From: Flammeovirgaceae bacterium UBA5008
GTDB lineage: Bacteria > Bacteroidota > Bacteroidia > Cytophagales > Cyclobacteriaceae
Assembly (NCBI GenBank): GCA_002398365.1
Contig: DGYK01000060.1
Coordinates: forward strand, 83,743 to 116,983
Reading direction: 5' to 3'
Length of the DNA: 33,241 nt
Shown: piece after piece, positions 1-7,010 of the stretch
Numbering within the stretch: the first letter of the stretch is position 1
Layout: each line of letters opens with the position of its first letter
Program-made: the position numbers and the translations under genes
Notes under the pieces: model-generated
Seen by the model: only the letters and a program-made list of their open reading frames with translations
What the model was told of the DNA's origin: nothing
Databases searched by the model: none

Positions 1-2
1 AG

Positions 3-998
3 GCGATGAAGAATGGTTATAATCAATATGCACCCATGCCCGGTGTGCCCGCACTTCGACAGGTGATTGCACGTGTGATTGAACAAACGTATCAACGACC
101 TACAGATTTTGAAAGCGATATAACCATTACTGCCGGAGGAACCGAAGCTATTTTTTCGACTATTGCCGCCTTGATTGGCGCAGGCGATGAAGTGATTTTG
201 TTTGATCCATCCTATGATTGTTATGATCCGGCCATTCGATTGAATGGCGGCATTCCAAAACATTTGAATTTGCGGGCACCTGATTTTAAAATCGATTGGA
301 GCGAGGTGAAATCAGTAATCACCCCACGCACCAAAATGATCATGATCAACACACCGCATAACCCCAGTGGTGCGATTATGGAAGAAGCCGACATGCGTGA
401 GTTAGAGAAGTTGGCGCTGGAGAATAATTTGATTGTGTTGAGTGACGAGGTGTATGAGCGTATCATTTTTGATGGCCAGATTCATCAAAGTGTTTTGCGC
501 TATCCGGCCCTTGCAAAACAATCAGTCGCGATTTTTTCATTTGGAAAGACGTTTCATGCCACAGGGTGGAAAGTGGGCTACACGGTGGCGTCAGAAGCCA
601 TCACTCGCGAAATCCGAAAAGCACATCAGTTCATTACCTTCAGCGTGAACACACCTTTGCAGTTTGCGCTGGCGGAATACATGAGTGATCCTGGAAACTA
701 TTTGCATCTGGGAAAATTCTATCAGCAAAAACGTGATTTCTTTTTGGATCAGATTAAAGGATCATCTTTCCGACCATTGCCTTGCTACGGAAGTTACTTT
801 CAATTGCTTTCATTTGAAGGAGTTTCTAAAAAATCGGAAATGGAAATGGCTACATGGATGACGCAAGAGAAAAAACTGGCACCTATTCCTGTTTCTGTAT
901 TTTATAAAGATGGACTCGATCAACAGTTGTTGCGCTTTTGCTTTGCGAAAGGAGATGCAACGCTAGAAAAAGCTGCCAAAATTTTAAAGGCGATTTGA
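3..998 (+). CDS. Class I/II pyridoxal-phosphate aminotransferase, 5' end outside the window
   Basis: PLP-dependent aminotransferase, most like the methionine/kynurenine aminotransferase (YbdL-type) branch. The first ATG is at 6, but the frame is open to the window edge and the protein begins inside the conserved segment NGYNQYAPMPG, which normally lies some 50 residues into the enzyme, so the real start is upstream. Counting from that ATG, the cofactor-loop segment NTPHNPSG is at 115-122, the aspartate and tyrosine that contact the cofactor are in SDEVY (146-150), and the Schiff-base lysine is K181 in SFGKTFHATGWKVGY. The C-terminus looks complete. Substrate specificity cannot be read from the sequence; Met, Gln or other 2-oxo-acid amino donors are possible. 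The next gene is on the same strand 78 nt downstream. Confidence 0.9.
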   Translation, partial: AMKNGYNQYAPMPGVPALRQVIARVIEQTYQRPTDFESDITITAGGTEAIFSTIAALIGAGDEVILFDPSYDCYDPAIRLNGGIPKHLNLRAPDFKIDWSEVKSVITPRTKMIMINTPHNPSGAIMEEADMRELEKLALENNLIVLSDEVYERIIFDGQIHQSVLRYPALAKQSVAIFSFGKTFHATGWKVGYTVASEAITREIRKAHQFITFSVNTPLQFALAEYMSDPGNYLHLGKFYQQKRDFFLDQIKGSSFRPLPCYGSYFQLLSFEGVSKKSEMEMATWMTQEKKLAPIPVSVFYKDGLDQQLLRFCFAKGDATLEKAAKILKAI

Positions 999-1076
999 AA
1001 AAGTAATAGTTTGATAAACTGCGGCTAGCGTTTTAAGTGCTTTGGTTTCTAGATCTTCGCCAAAAAACATTTTTAT

Positions 1077-1526
1077 ATGATTATTGACTTACTCACTAAT
1101 TCTAACTTGTATCACACCATTCACCCTAGAATTAATCGCGCTTTGAAATACTTAGCCGAAACAGATTTTAATTCGATGCCGCTGGGAAAATATGAAGTGG
1201 ACAGAACAGACCTATTTGCGATCGTAAACGAGTATGAAACAAAAGATGCAGCAGATTGTGTGTGGGAGGCACATCGTAAGTACATCGACATTCATTACAT
1301 CCTTCTCGGAAGCGAGTTGATTGGAACAACTTTATTGACGAATCAATCGCCTGCCAAAGAATATGATGAGGAAAATGACTACTGGTTGTTTGAAGGAGGA
1401 GAGTCTAAGCAAGTACTCCAATCCGGCATGTTTGCTATATTTTATCCACAAGACATTCATAGCACAAGCCATCATCCGAATTCAAAATCGTTTGTTCGAA
1501 AAGTGGTGATGAAGGTATTGATATAA
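1077..1526 (+). CDS. YhcH/YjgK/YiaL family protein (DUF386)
   Basis: A 149-residue protein of the YhcH/YjgK/YiaL family, small cupin-like proteins often found in sugar or sialic-acid catabolic loci and sometimes annotated as the beta subunit of beta-galactosidase. Supporting features are the N-terminal PLGKYEVD segment, the AHRKYIDIHYIL core (a hallmark of the family with candidate metal-binding His/Glu residues), and a C-terminal FYPQDIHSTSHHP segment with further histidines typical of the cupin metal site. The length matches the family. It follows the aminotransferase by 78 nt and is followed at once by a strong bidirectional terminator. No sugar-utilisation genes are nearby in this window, so its substrate is unknown. 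Confidence 0.88.
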   Translation: MIIDLLTNSNLYHTIHPRINRALKYLAETDFNSMPLGKYEVDRTDLFAIVNEYETKDAADCVWEAHRKYIDIHYILLGSELIGTTLLTNQSPAKEYDEENDYWLFEGGESKQVLQSGMFAIFYPQDIHSTSHHPNSKSFVRKVVMKVLI

Positions 1527-1530
1527 AAAA

Positions 1531-1574
1531 GAAGTAGTCGCCCAATTAAGGGCAGACTACTTCCTCTTTTTTTT
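1531..1574. terminator. Bidirectional intrinsic terminator
   Basis: Inverted repeat GAAGTAGTC (1531-1539) / GACTACTTC (1555-1563), extended inward by GCCC/GGGC with one unpaired A. A run of A precedes it and T8 (1567-1574) follows, so it can end transcription from both strands. It sits between the convergent YhcH-family gene and the flotillin-like gene. Confidence 0.85.
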
Positions 1575-1584
1575 GAATTAATAT

Positions 1585-3492
1585 TTATTTCGAATCGCCT
1601 TTTTTGTTGGGCTCAATCATGTCCATGAGTTTGAGACCGAGCAATCCATCGATGGCGTTGGCGCCACCTTCTTTGCCGCCACCGATCAACACATCCGGAA
1701 TGAGTTTGATATGTCCTTTCGATAATTCCTCGGTGATTTTGTAACGCGTGAAGTTTTCCCCGCCAAGGGCTTTCACGGCCAACTGATATGACTCGGCTGT
1801 TGATTTACCAATCGCCAGAATTTTCTCTGCCTCCGCATTACCCGTCAATGTAATTTGTTCCGCTTGGGCAGAGGCTTTTAATTTGATTGCTTCGGATTCA
1901 GCTTCTGCTCTTGCCTTGGTTGCTTCGGCTTCCGCGAAAGCGCGCAACTTGGTAGCTTCTGCTTCGGCACTCACTGCCAGCTTCACGCTAGTCGCATCAC
2001 CTTCTGATTTTTTTACGGTGGCGTTGGCTGTGCGTTCGGCAATCTCTACGCTTTGCTGTGCCTTCACAATATCTTTCTGCATGTCGGCAATGGCTGTTTC
2101 TTTTTCCATACCCTGACGAGTCTCTTGTGCTTTCTTTTGTGTTTCGTAGGTCACTTTTTGCTCTTCAGCAATTTTACGATCGGTCAATGTTTTCATCAAC
2201 GAATCGGGAGGTACGATATCACCAATCAAAGTATCAACCGCATTTACGTTGTATTCGTCCAACACTTTTTTAATGTGTGCTTTCGCTGATTCTTGTCGCT
2301 CTTTACGTGAGGAGAGGAACGCAATTACATCGCTGTCTTGAGCCGAGTTGCGGAAGTAGTTGCCGATCGTGGGCTCCAGCACCTGCGATACCAGATTGAC
2401 CATATTTCCAAAACGCGCAATTACTTTAGGCGCTTCGGTAGTAGGTACGTGAATGATTTGTGCCACATCTAAATTAAAAGGGAAACCGTCTTTGGAGCGC
2501 ACGGTAATTGTAGAAAGGTTTTTGTCCAGGTTGTGTGCTTCGCTACGGGCGGTGGCCCAGTTTAAAACCAGGTTGGTAGTTGGCACTAACTCTACTTTCA
2601 TGGTGTAAGAGTTGATCGGATACTTTCCAGGACCAAGGGGCTCTAGCCAAACTCCTTTGTGTCCTTTCTCCACAATATTGCCATGCTTGAACTCAACACC
2701 TGTTAAGTCTTTGCCTTCCTGTCCAATGTAGGAAATGACCACACCTACATATCCAATTGGAATTTCTGTCATTGGAATTTCTTCTACTTGTACAGCCCAC
2801 GGATTCAGGTTGTACGATCCGGCCAATATCACTTGCGGTTGCAAACCTCTGTTACCACGATTGTTTAAGAAAGTATCGAAGTCCTGAAAATTATTGTGAC
2901 CATCTACCAGCTTACCGGCAATTTGTCCTTCCTCAATGGGCAAACCATCTAAGGTAGTAACGATGCCCACTCTGCTTTCCTGAATGCGGATCATATCCGT
3001 AATCGAAATATTGAAAAGCATGGTGTTGATACGATACGAACCTGCCGTGATGTAAGTGGTTTGACGACCGCGCATACCACCATTGTTCAAAAACTTTTCT
3101 GCGTCTTGAAAATTATCGCAGTCTACGCGTTTTGCTAAAATACTTCCGGTTTGAATTTCGGCACCGTCTTTGGAAAGCACCAATCCGATTTTTCCTTCTG
3201 GGATCACGGTAAATTCTTCCATAGAAACATCAAATTGCCACACCCACATCCAGAAATAAAGTCCTGGAGCTAAAGTTTTCGCTTGAAAACCGGCTTCACC
3301 TTGTGTGGCGATGATTCTGCCATCGGGCAATTCTTTGTGATTGCCAAACAACACGAATTTTTTGGTGACCAAGCCAATTTTATCTTCGGGCACGATGACC
3401 ATCCCGAAAAGGAAACGCAAAATAATTTTGTACAGTGCAATACAAAGAATAAGCAATAGCACCCACCAATAACCTCCCAGAAAACCTTCCAT
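1585..3492 (-). CDS. Flotillin-like SPFH/band-7 domain membrane protein
   Basis: A 635-residue SPFH-domain protein of the flotillin type, expected to form oligomers at the inner membrane and organise membrane microdomains. One N-terminal hydrophobic segment (about residues 8-33) anchors it. The SPFH/band-7 region follows and is unusually long, with several internal repeats of a barrel-like unit (for example GGMRGRQTTYITAGSYRIN and NRGNRGLQPQVILAGSYNLN). Residues of roughly 440-570 form a long coiled coil rich in Ala, Glu and Lys with the AEAEA pattern characteristic of flotillins. The C-terminus (IPDVLIGGG) also fits. No NfeD-like partner gene is adjacent. Transcription starts next to a G10 tract, and the promoter region is shared with the divergent mobile-mystery operon. 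Confidence 0.9.
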   Translation of the reverse strand: MEGFLGGYWWVLLLILCIALYKIILRFLFGMVIVPEDKIGLVTKKFVLFGNHKELPDGRIIATQGEAGFQAKTLAPGLYFWMWVWQFDVSMEEFTVIPEGKIGLVLSKDGAEIQTGSILAKRVDCDNFQDAEKFLNNGGMRGRQTTYITAGSYRINTMLFNISITDMIRIQESRVGIVTTLDGLPIEEGQIAGKLVDGHNNFQDFDTFLNNRGNRGLQPQVILAGSYNLNPWAVQVEEIPMTEIPIGYVGVVISYIGQEGKDLTGVEFKHGNIVEKGHKGVWLEPLGPGKYPINSYTMKVELVPTTNLVLNWATARSEAHNLDKNLSTITVRSKDGFPFNLDVAQIIHVPTTEAPKVIARFGNMVNLVSQVLEPTIGNYFRNSAQDSDVIAFLSSRKERQESAKAHIKKVLDEYNVNAVDTLIGDIVPPDSLMKTLTDRKIAEEQKVTYETQKKAQETRQGMEKETAIADMQKDIVKAQQSVEIAERTANATVKKSEGDATSVKLAVSAEAEATKLRAFAEAEATKARAEAESEAIKLKASAQAEQITLTGNAEAEKILAIGKSTAESYQLAVKALGGENFTRYKITEELSKGHIKLIPDVLIGGGKEGGANAIDGLLGLKLMDMIEPNKKGDSK

Positions 3493-3515
3493 ATACGTTG
3501 TTTTTAATGTTGAAG

Positions 3516-3523
3516 TAAAGTTA
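3516..3523 (-). promoter_or_regulatory. Possible -7 element for the flotillin-like gene
   Basis: On the minus strand TAACTTTA matches the Bacteroidota -7 consensus TAnnTTTG in 7 of 8 positions and lies about 24 nt before the ATG. No good TTTG -33 element is visible upstream. The stretch where the -33 spacer should fall contains the C10/G10 homopolymer. Confidence 0.25.
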
Positions 3524-3534
3524 GCAATAATTTA

Positions 3535-3544
3535 GGGGGGGGGG
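3535..3544. repeat. Homopolymeric G10 tract in a divergent promoter region
   Basis: Ten consecutive G residues in an otherwise AT-rich intergenic region, between the flotillin-like gene (minus) and the mobile-mystery operon (plus). Tracts of this length are prone to slipped-strand length change. It may also mark the left edge of the inserted A/B cassette. Confidence 0.8.
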
Positions 3545-3562
3545 TATTATTCAGGTATAAAC

Positions 3563-3645
3563 ATCAGGTTATAGCCTGATTTTTGTTTGTATTTATCAGG
3601 ATATAACCTGATATTAGTGTTATATTTATCAGGATATAACCTTAT
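3563..3645 (+). promoter_or_regulatory. Three operator-like palindromic repeats upstream of mobile mystery protein A
   Basis: Three 18-bp copies: ATCAGGTTATAGCCTGAT (3563-3580), ATCAGGATATAACCTGAT (3595-3612) and ATCAGGATATAACCTTAT (3628-3645). Each has ATCAGG and CCTGAT arms (the third ends CCTTAT) around a 6-bp AT-rich centre. Start-to-start spacing is 32 and 33 bp, close to three helical turns. A further half-site (TCAGG) is at 3551. The third copy overlaps the predicted ribosome-binding AGGA (3631-3634) and the ATG at 3644. The pattern suggests autoregulation by the HTH protein encoded immediately downstream. Confidence 0.75.
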
Positions 3646-4099
3646 GAAATTAACAAATAGGCTTCAGATTTACCAATTGGATCGAAAAATTGAGGGTTTA
3701 GCCGGTTTTTCCGAAATGCCAACTAAAGGTTGGATATCTGGAATCCGAACGGCTTTGAAAATGTCCTTACGTCAGCTTGGTGAAAGGATGGGTATTACTG
3801 CACAAAGTGCCCAAGAAATTGAGTCCAGGGAAAGCACGGGCAATATTACTTTGAAAAACCTTCGGGAAGTAGCTACGGCATTAGATATGAAATTGGTATA
3901 TGGATTTATTCCTCGTGAAGGATCTTTGGATAAAATGTTGGAGAAACAAGCTTATGAAGTTGCTCGAAAAATAGTTTTGCGTACAGATCAAACCATGAAA
4001 CTTGAAGATCAGGCTGTGGGGGAAAAACGAATTGAAAAGGCCATACGTGACTTGGCCGAAGAGATCAAACATGAAATGCCAAGATATTTATGGAATTAG
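3644..4099 (+). CDS. Mobile mystery protein A (HTH/XRE-type regulator)
   Basis: A 151-residue protein matching the 'mobile mystery protein A' family (TIGR02612), HTH proteins encoded directly upstream of a Fic-domain partner and often found on mobile elements. The helix-turn-helix lies at about residues 41-88 (SLRQLGERMGITAQSAQEIE onward). A charged helical tail follows, with no enzyme motif. I chose ATG 3644 rather than the longer frame from 3587. The longer frame merely translates the operator repeats (twice giving LSGYNL), while 3644 has AGGA nine nt upstream and gives the usual family N-terminus (MKLTNRLQIYQLDRK). Its 3' end overlaps the Fic gene by 10 nt, implying coupled translation. 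It probably acts as repressor and/or antitoxin-like partner of protein B; that role is inference. Confidence 0.85.
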   Translation: MKLTNRLQIYQLDRKIEGLAGFSEMPTKGWISGIRTALKMSLRQLGERMGITAQSAQEIESRESTGNITLKNLREVATALDMKLVYGFIPREGSLDKMLEKQAYEVARKIVLRTDQTMKLEDQAVGEKRIEKAIRDLAEEIKHEMPRYLWN

Positions 4100-4678
4100 A
4101 TTTTGGGCTCATTGATGGGCAAACTCCTCTTGATGAAGAAGAGAAAGAAGGACTACTCATCGGTACCATCACTACGCGTAAGGAGCTAGATGAATTTGAG
4201 CAACTTAACATTGAGCAGGCTCTTCGATGGATCATTGGCAAAAAGTTCAAGACTGAAGAAATTTTATCCGAAGGTTTTATTAAGAGATTGCACAGAAGAA
4301 TGTATGGAAGTGTATGGGGATGGGCAGGTGAATTTAGAAGGAGCAACAAAAACATAGGTGTTGATCGATTTGAAATTCCGATCGCTTTTGGATGATTGCA
4401 GATACTGGATACAACACCAAATCTACTTGCCCGATGAGTTGGCCATTCGGTTTAAACATCGGTTGGTTGAAATTCATTGCTTTGCCAATGGCAATGGTAG
4501 GCACTCGCGTTTAATGGCAGATATCATCATTGAACATGTATTTAATCAACCCATATATAGCTGGGGTAGCCAATTAGATCTCAGTAAATCGGGGGAAGTC
4601 AGGAATTTATACATCGAGGCAATCAAGATGGCTGATGCAGGAGATTTGGCACCGTTAATGAAATTTGCTAGGCAGTAG
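4090..4678 (+). pseudogene. Mobile mystery protein B (Fic-domain protein), frameshifted
   Basis: Two overlapping frames together make one protein of the 'mobile mystery protein B' family (TIGR02613, Fic superfamily). The first frame (4090-4395, 101 aa) carries the N-terminal helices (RLHRRMYGSVWGWAGEFR). The second (in use from about 4379 to 4678) carries RSLLDDCRYW and the Fic active-site loop HCFANGNGR (4475-4501). This is close to the consensus HPFxxGNGR, with Cys in place of Pro and the catalytic His and NGNGR intact. Fic proteins usually transfer AMP or related groups to protein targets. The break lies near 4379-4392 and needs a +1 shift. Unless it is bypassed, the first product ends before the catalytic loop and is inactive. 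It is coupled to protein A by a 10-nt overlap. Confidence 0.82.
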
Positions 4679-4690
4679 AAAATCATTTCG

Positions 4691-4752
4691 TTGGGTAAAA
4701 TTTCCGACTAACTCCGATTTTTTGGGTAAAACTTTTCGATTAGTTGGCTGAT
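4691..4752. repeat. Imperfect tandem direct repeat (2 copies, about 28-31 bp)
   Basis: Copy 1 at 4691-4718 begins TTGGGTAAAATTTCCGACTA; copy 2 at 4722-4752 begins TTGGGTAAAACTTTTCGATT. The shared skeleton is TTGGGTAAAA, then TTT-CGA-TA, ending in GAT. The repeats lie between the broken Fic gene and the tRNA terminator, where an insertion boundary would be expected. They could be a remnant of an attachment site, or simple duplication. Confidence 0.5.
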
Positions 4753-4771
4753 TTGAGGTGGCCATAAAAAG

Positions 4772-4809
4772 AAAAAAGCCCAAACTCATTTCTGAATTTG
4801 GGCTTTTTT
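4772..4809. terminator. Bidirectional terminator downstream of tRNA-Ser
   Basis: A 13-bp perfect inverted repeat, A6GCCCAAA (4772-4784) / TTTGGGCT6 (4797-4809), with a 12-nt loop. T-tracts are present in both directions. It would end tRNA transcription (minus) and read-through from the mobile-mystery pair (plus). Confidence 0.88.
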
Positions 4810-4813
4810 GAAC

Positions 4814-4903
4814 TGGCAGAGGAGGAGGGATTCGAACCCCCGGACCTCGTGAAAGGTCTCCGGTTTTCAAGACCGGTGCAATAAACCGCTCTACCACTCC
4901 TCT
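4814..4903 (-). tRNA. tRNA-Ser (anticodon UGA), CCA encoded
   Basis: A class II tRNA read on the minus strand. The acceptor stem is AGAGGAG paired with CTCCTCT, followed by discriminator G and an encoded CCA (4814-4816). The anticodon arm is CCGG-TCTTGAAAA-CCGG with anticodon TGA at 4867-4869. A long variable arm (GACCTTTCACGAGGTC) marks a serine tRNA, and the T-loop is GGTTCGAATCC. A strong terminator follows. The neighbouring mobile-mystery cassette fits the common use of tRNA genes as insertion neighbourhoods. Confidence 0.95.
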
Positions 4904-4995
4904 GTTTACTCTCCATAGCTTTAGCGAAGGAGAGTTATTTTGCGATTTTGGACTGCAAAAGTAACGGTTATTTTGTTTTTGGCAAATTCAGGCGG

Positions 4996-6519
4996 TTATT
5001 CTTCACTAAAGTCTGCAAATGTCTTCTTGATTTCGGCCGCACTATACTTTTTATAGTTCGGCTTGGAGGCATCCAACTCTAAACTCACCAACTTTTGACT
5101 ATTAATAATTGGTAGTAGCTTATCGCGGTCGGCTTCAAATATCTTTTCTCTGCGGGCGGACTTGAGTGCATATTTTCGGGCAAAATTGTCACCCTCCACC
5201 TGCAGTTGATTGCGAATTTCTACGTTCGTTTTCAACTTCTCCATAATATCTGCCTTTGATTTGCCGATCACCTCGGTTGCTTCCAGCGTACCCAGCGTGA
5301 GCACGGTAGTACCGCCAATTGCCGAAACAGCCTTATAAGAGCTTGGATCATCGGTAAGAATAACTGGAGCCAATCCTGTAGTGGCGCCCAACGATGCATT
5401 CAGGATAGCCCGATTTTTCTTGCCTTTCTTTGCTTGTTTGTAAGCCTTGGTCAAAATTTCGTGGTTTTTATCCAACTCATCCAGTAGTGCTTTGGCACTG
5501 ATCAACGAGTTAATGTACTTCATATAAAGCTGCTTATCCTTTTCTTCCAGATTTTCTGTGTCCAGTACTTTGATCCGCACCTTGCGCTGTACCCGGTTGG
5601 ATGATTTATCCAGTGCAAAAAAAATGAGATCAATCGTTTTTTCTTTATCCACTTCTTCCACAAAATGGTAGCCTGGAGACCAGGTGAACTCCGCTTGCAC
5701 GGATGTGTTTTCTACCAAACTCGTTTTGGGAACTCGTTGGTCAGTGCACACAAAACCTGAGTTAGATACATTTTCATCTCCATTAGGGTCAGAAATATAA
5801 ATTTTGAAATTGATTCGCTCATCTTCCTTGATAGTGAGCATGCTGTCATTCGGAACCAACAAAATTTCAGGGGGTAGATCCAACTGTGTTGGGGCAATTT
5901 TTATTCGTCCGGTTGCCTCCAGTTTTTCTGGCTGGTCTTGCACCAAAAATTCGATTACCATGGGACCTTTCTTTAAGCCGCTGAATTGATTGCGCGAGGG
6001 AGTCCAGGTTAATAAACCCTGAGAACTTAAATGCGCGCCTTCCGGCATTTGCGATGGAATTGATTTAAAAACGATTGGATCGCCATCCGGATCGTTGACA
6101 TAGTCAGAAGATATCTGGTACTGATTAAAGGAAGTTTGCTTTACATAAAATGTGGGTAATTCTTCAATAACAGGCAGGCGATTCTGATGGCTGACAATAA
6201 ATGTGATTGGCTTTCTGATTTTGTTACCTGATTTTAAAACAGCTTGAAAATAGATGGTTACTTCTTTTTGCTTTTCTAAGCGATCAACCAGATCATAGGC
6301 AGGCGTCCAATTAAAATGTCCTAAAGTATCAAGGGTGATGCCTAAATCACTTCCTCCTTCAAATGAAAAATGCGCTTGATTGGTTTCTGTGGTGCTAAGC
6401 TGGAAACTTAGTGTCTGACCTTCCTTTAAGTAGTTCCAATTTTCAGTGGTTGGGAAAACGATTTGTTGGCCAAAAACGGTAGTGGAGAAAAGAATGAGAA
6501 CAAGAATGTACCTCAACAT
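4996..6519 (-). CDS. Secreted protein with cadherin/Ig-like repeats and a helical C-terminal region
   Basis: A 507-residue protein of no named family that I recognise. Residues 1-17 form a signal peptide (hydrophobic run, cleavage after VFG before QQ). Three successive beta-sandwich units of about 100 residues follow (roughly 20-110, 115-205, 215-320). Each carries a 'GxLxWTP' motif (LGHFNWTP, QGLLTWTP, AEFTWSP) and DPDGDP/DPNGDE calcium-binding-like turns, as in putative-Ig or cadherin-like repeats. From about 325 the protein is helical and lysine-rich, with a small Gly/Ala/Thr-rich hydrophobic patch (about 375-420) that could be membrane-associated. It lacks a recognisable type IX sorting domain. 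The gene is monocistronic. A periplasmic or surface adhesion/scaffold role is only a guess. Confidence 0.75.
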   Translation of the reverse strand: MLRYILVLILFSTTVFGQQIVFPTTENWNYLKEGQTLSFQLSTTETNQAHFSFEGGSDLGITLDTLGHFNWTPAYDLVDRLEKQKEVTIYFQAVLKSGNKIRKPITFIVSHQNRLPVIEELPTFYVKQTSFNQYQISSDYVNDPDGDPIVFKSIPSQMPEGAHLSSQGLLTWTPSRNQFSGLKKGPMVIEFLVQDQPEKLEATGRIKIAPTQLDLPPEILLVPNDSMLTIKEDERINFKIYISDPNGDENVSNSGFVCTDQRVPKTSLVENTSVQAEFTWSPGYHFVEEVDKEKTIDLIFFALDKSSNRVQRKVRIKVLDTENLEEKDKQLYMKYINSLISAKALLDELDKNHEILTKAYKQAKKGKKNRAILNASLGATTGLAPVILTDDPSSYKAVSAIGGTTVLTLGTLEATEVIGKSKADIMEKLKTNVEIRNQLQVEGDNFARKYALKSARREKIFEADRDKLLPIINSQKLVSLELDASKPNYKKYSAAEIKKTFADFSEE

Positions 6520-7004
6520 TGAAAGTGAAAATTTAGGTAAGGCGCAAATTTAATTCTTTGCCATTCTACCAGAAGCCTACTTGCAAAAAACTGGATGTTA
6601 ATATTTCATCATAGGTGTCCGATAACTAACAACTAAATATGACATTCCTAAATTGGGAAAAGTATTTACCCTTAATCATTCAAATTGGCTTCTAATCACC
6701 GTTTTTTCGGTTAGAATCAAATCCGCAAGCGAAAAAAATACGTCATGAAAGCAACTATTACAAGACTGTGTTTGCCGCAGCATTAAGTAATCATCTCTAA
6801 AAATGATTGAAAACTAATATAAGCCGAAGATTCATTTATTGAAATTGAAAAGTTGGAAAATGTCTACATTAAAGTGCCAGATAATTCTAACAACAAAATG
6901 TTAGAACCTAAACCTTTTCATTTTAGAGATTTACATGCCATAAGGCGAAGTTGAATCGAGTCCTTTGATTATTTTTTTATCCTTTCCGAAAGGTTGATTA
7001 TTTT
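6520..7004. other. Intergenic region of about 485 bp without an intact gene
   Basis: The region separates the divergent Ig-like protein gene and the alkyltransferase-like gene. It is AT-rich. It holds the possible decayed small gene at 6745-6954 and a short hairpin ACCG-TTTTTT-CGGT near 6698-6711. I see no tRNA, riboswitch or convincing promoter pair in it. Confidence 0.6.
6745..6954 (+). pseudogene. Possible remnant of a small secreted-protein gene with three internal stops
   Basis: From ATG 6745 a single frame of 70 codons runs to TGA 6952-6954, interrupted by three in-frame stops (TAA, TGA, TAA) in the first half. It begins MKATITRLCLPQH. The 43-residue segment after the last internal stop (AEDSFIEIEKLENVYIKV and onward) has balanced, protein-like composition. 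In the +1 frame the second codon cluster reads VFAAALSNHL, which resembles a signal-peptide core. This suggests a decayed small exported protein, but chance cannot be excluded. The family is not recognised. Confidence 0.3.
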
Positions 7005-7010
7005 GTGGCT

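Noticed and set aside
1883..2116. Plus-strand open frame in the flotillin-like gene, rich in Ala/Ser
   Set aside because: It is the antisense of the AEAEA coiled coil; low-complexity shadow frame with no family features.
3587..3643. Longer N-terminus for mobile mystery protein A starting at 3587
   Set aside because: It translates the operator repeats (LSGYNL twice), has no family match and no ribosome-binding site; ATG 3644 has AGGA at proper spacing.
4358..4395. Programmed ribosomal frameshift in the Fic gene
   Set aside because: No known slippery pattern for a +1 shift with stimulatory structure is evident, and the sequence is better explained by an 11-bp slippage deletion. It cannot be excluded without protein data.
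4655..4897. Minus-strand open frame running through the tRNA gene
   Set aside because: Overlaps the tRNA-Ser and its terminator; coincidental.
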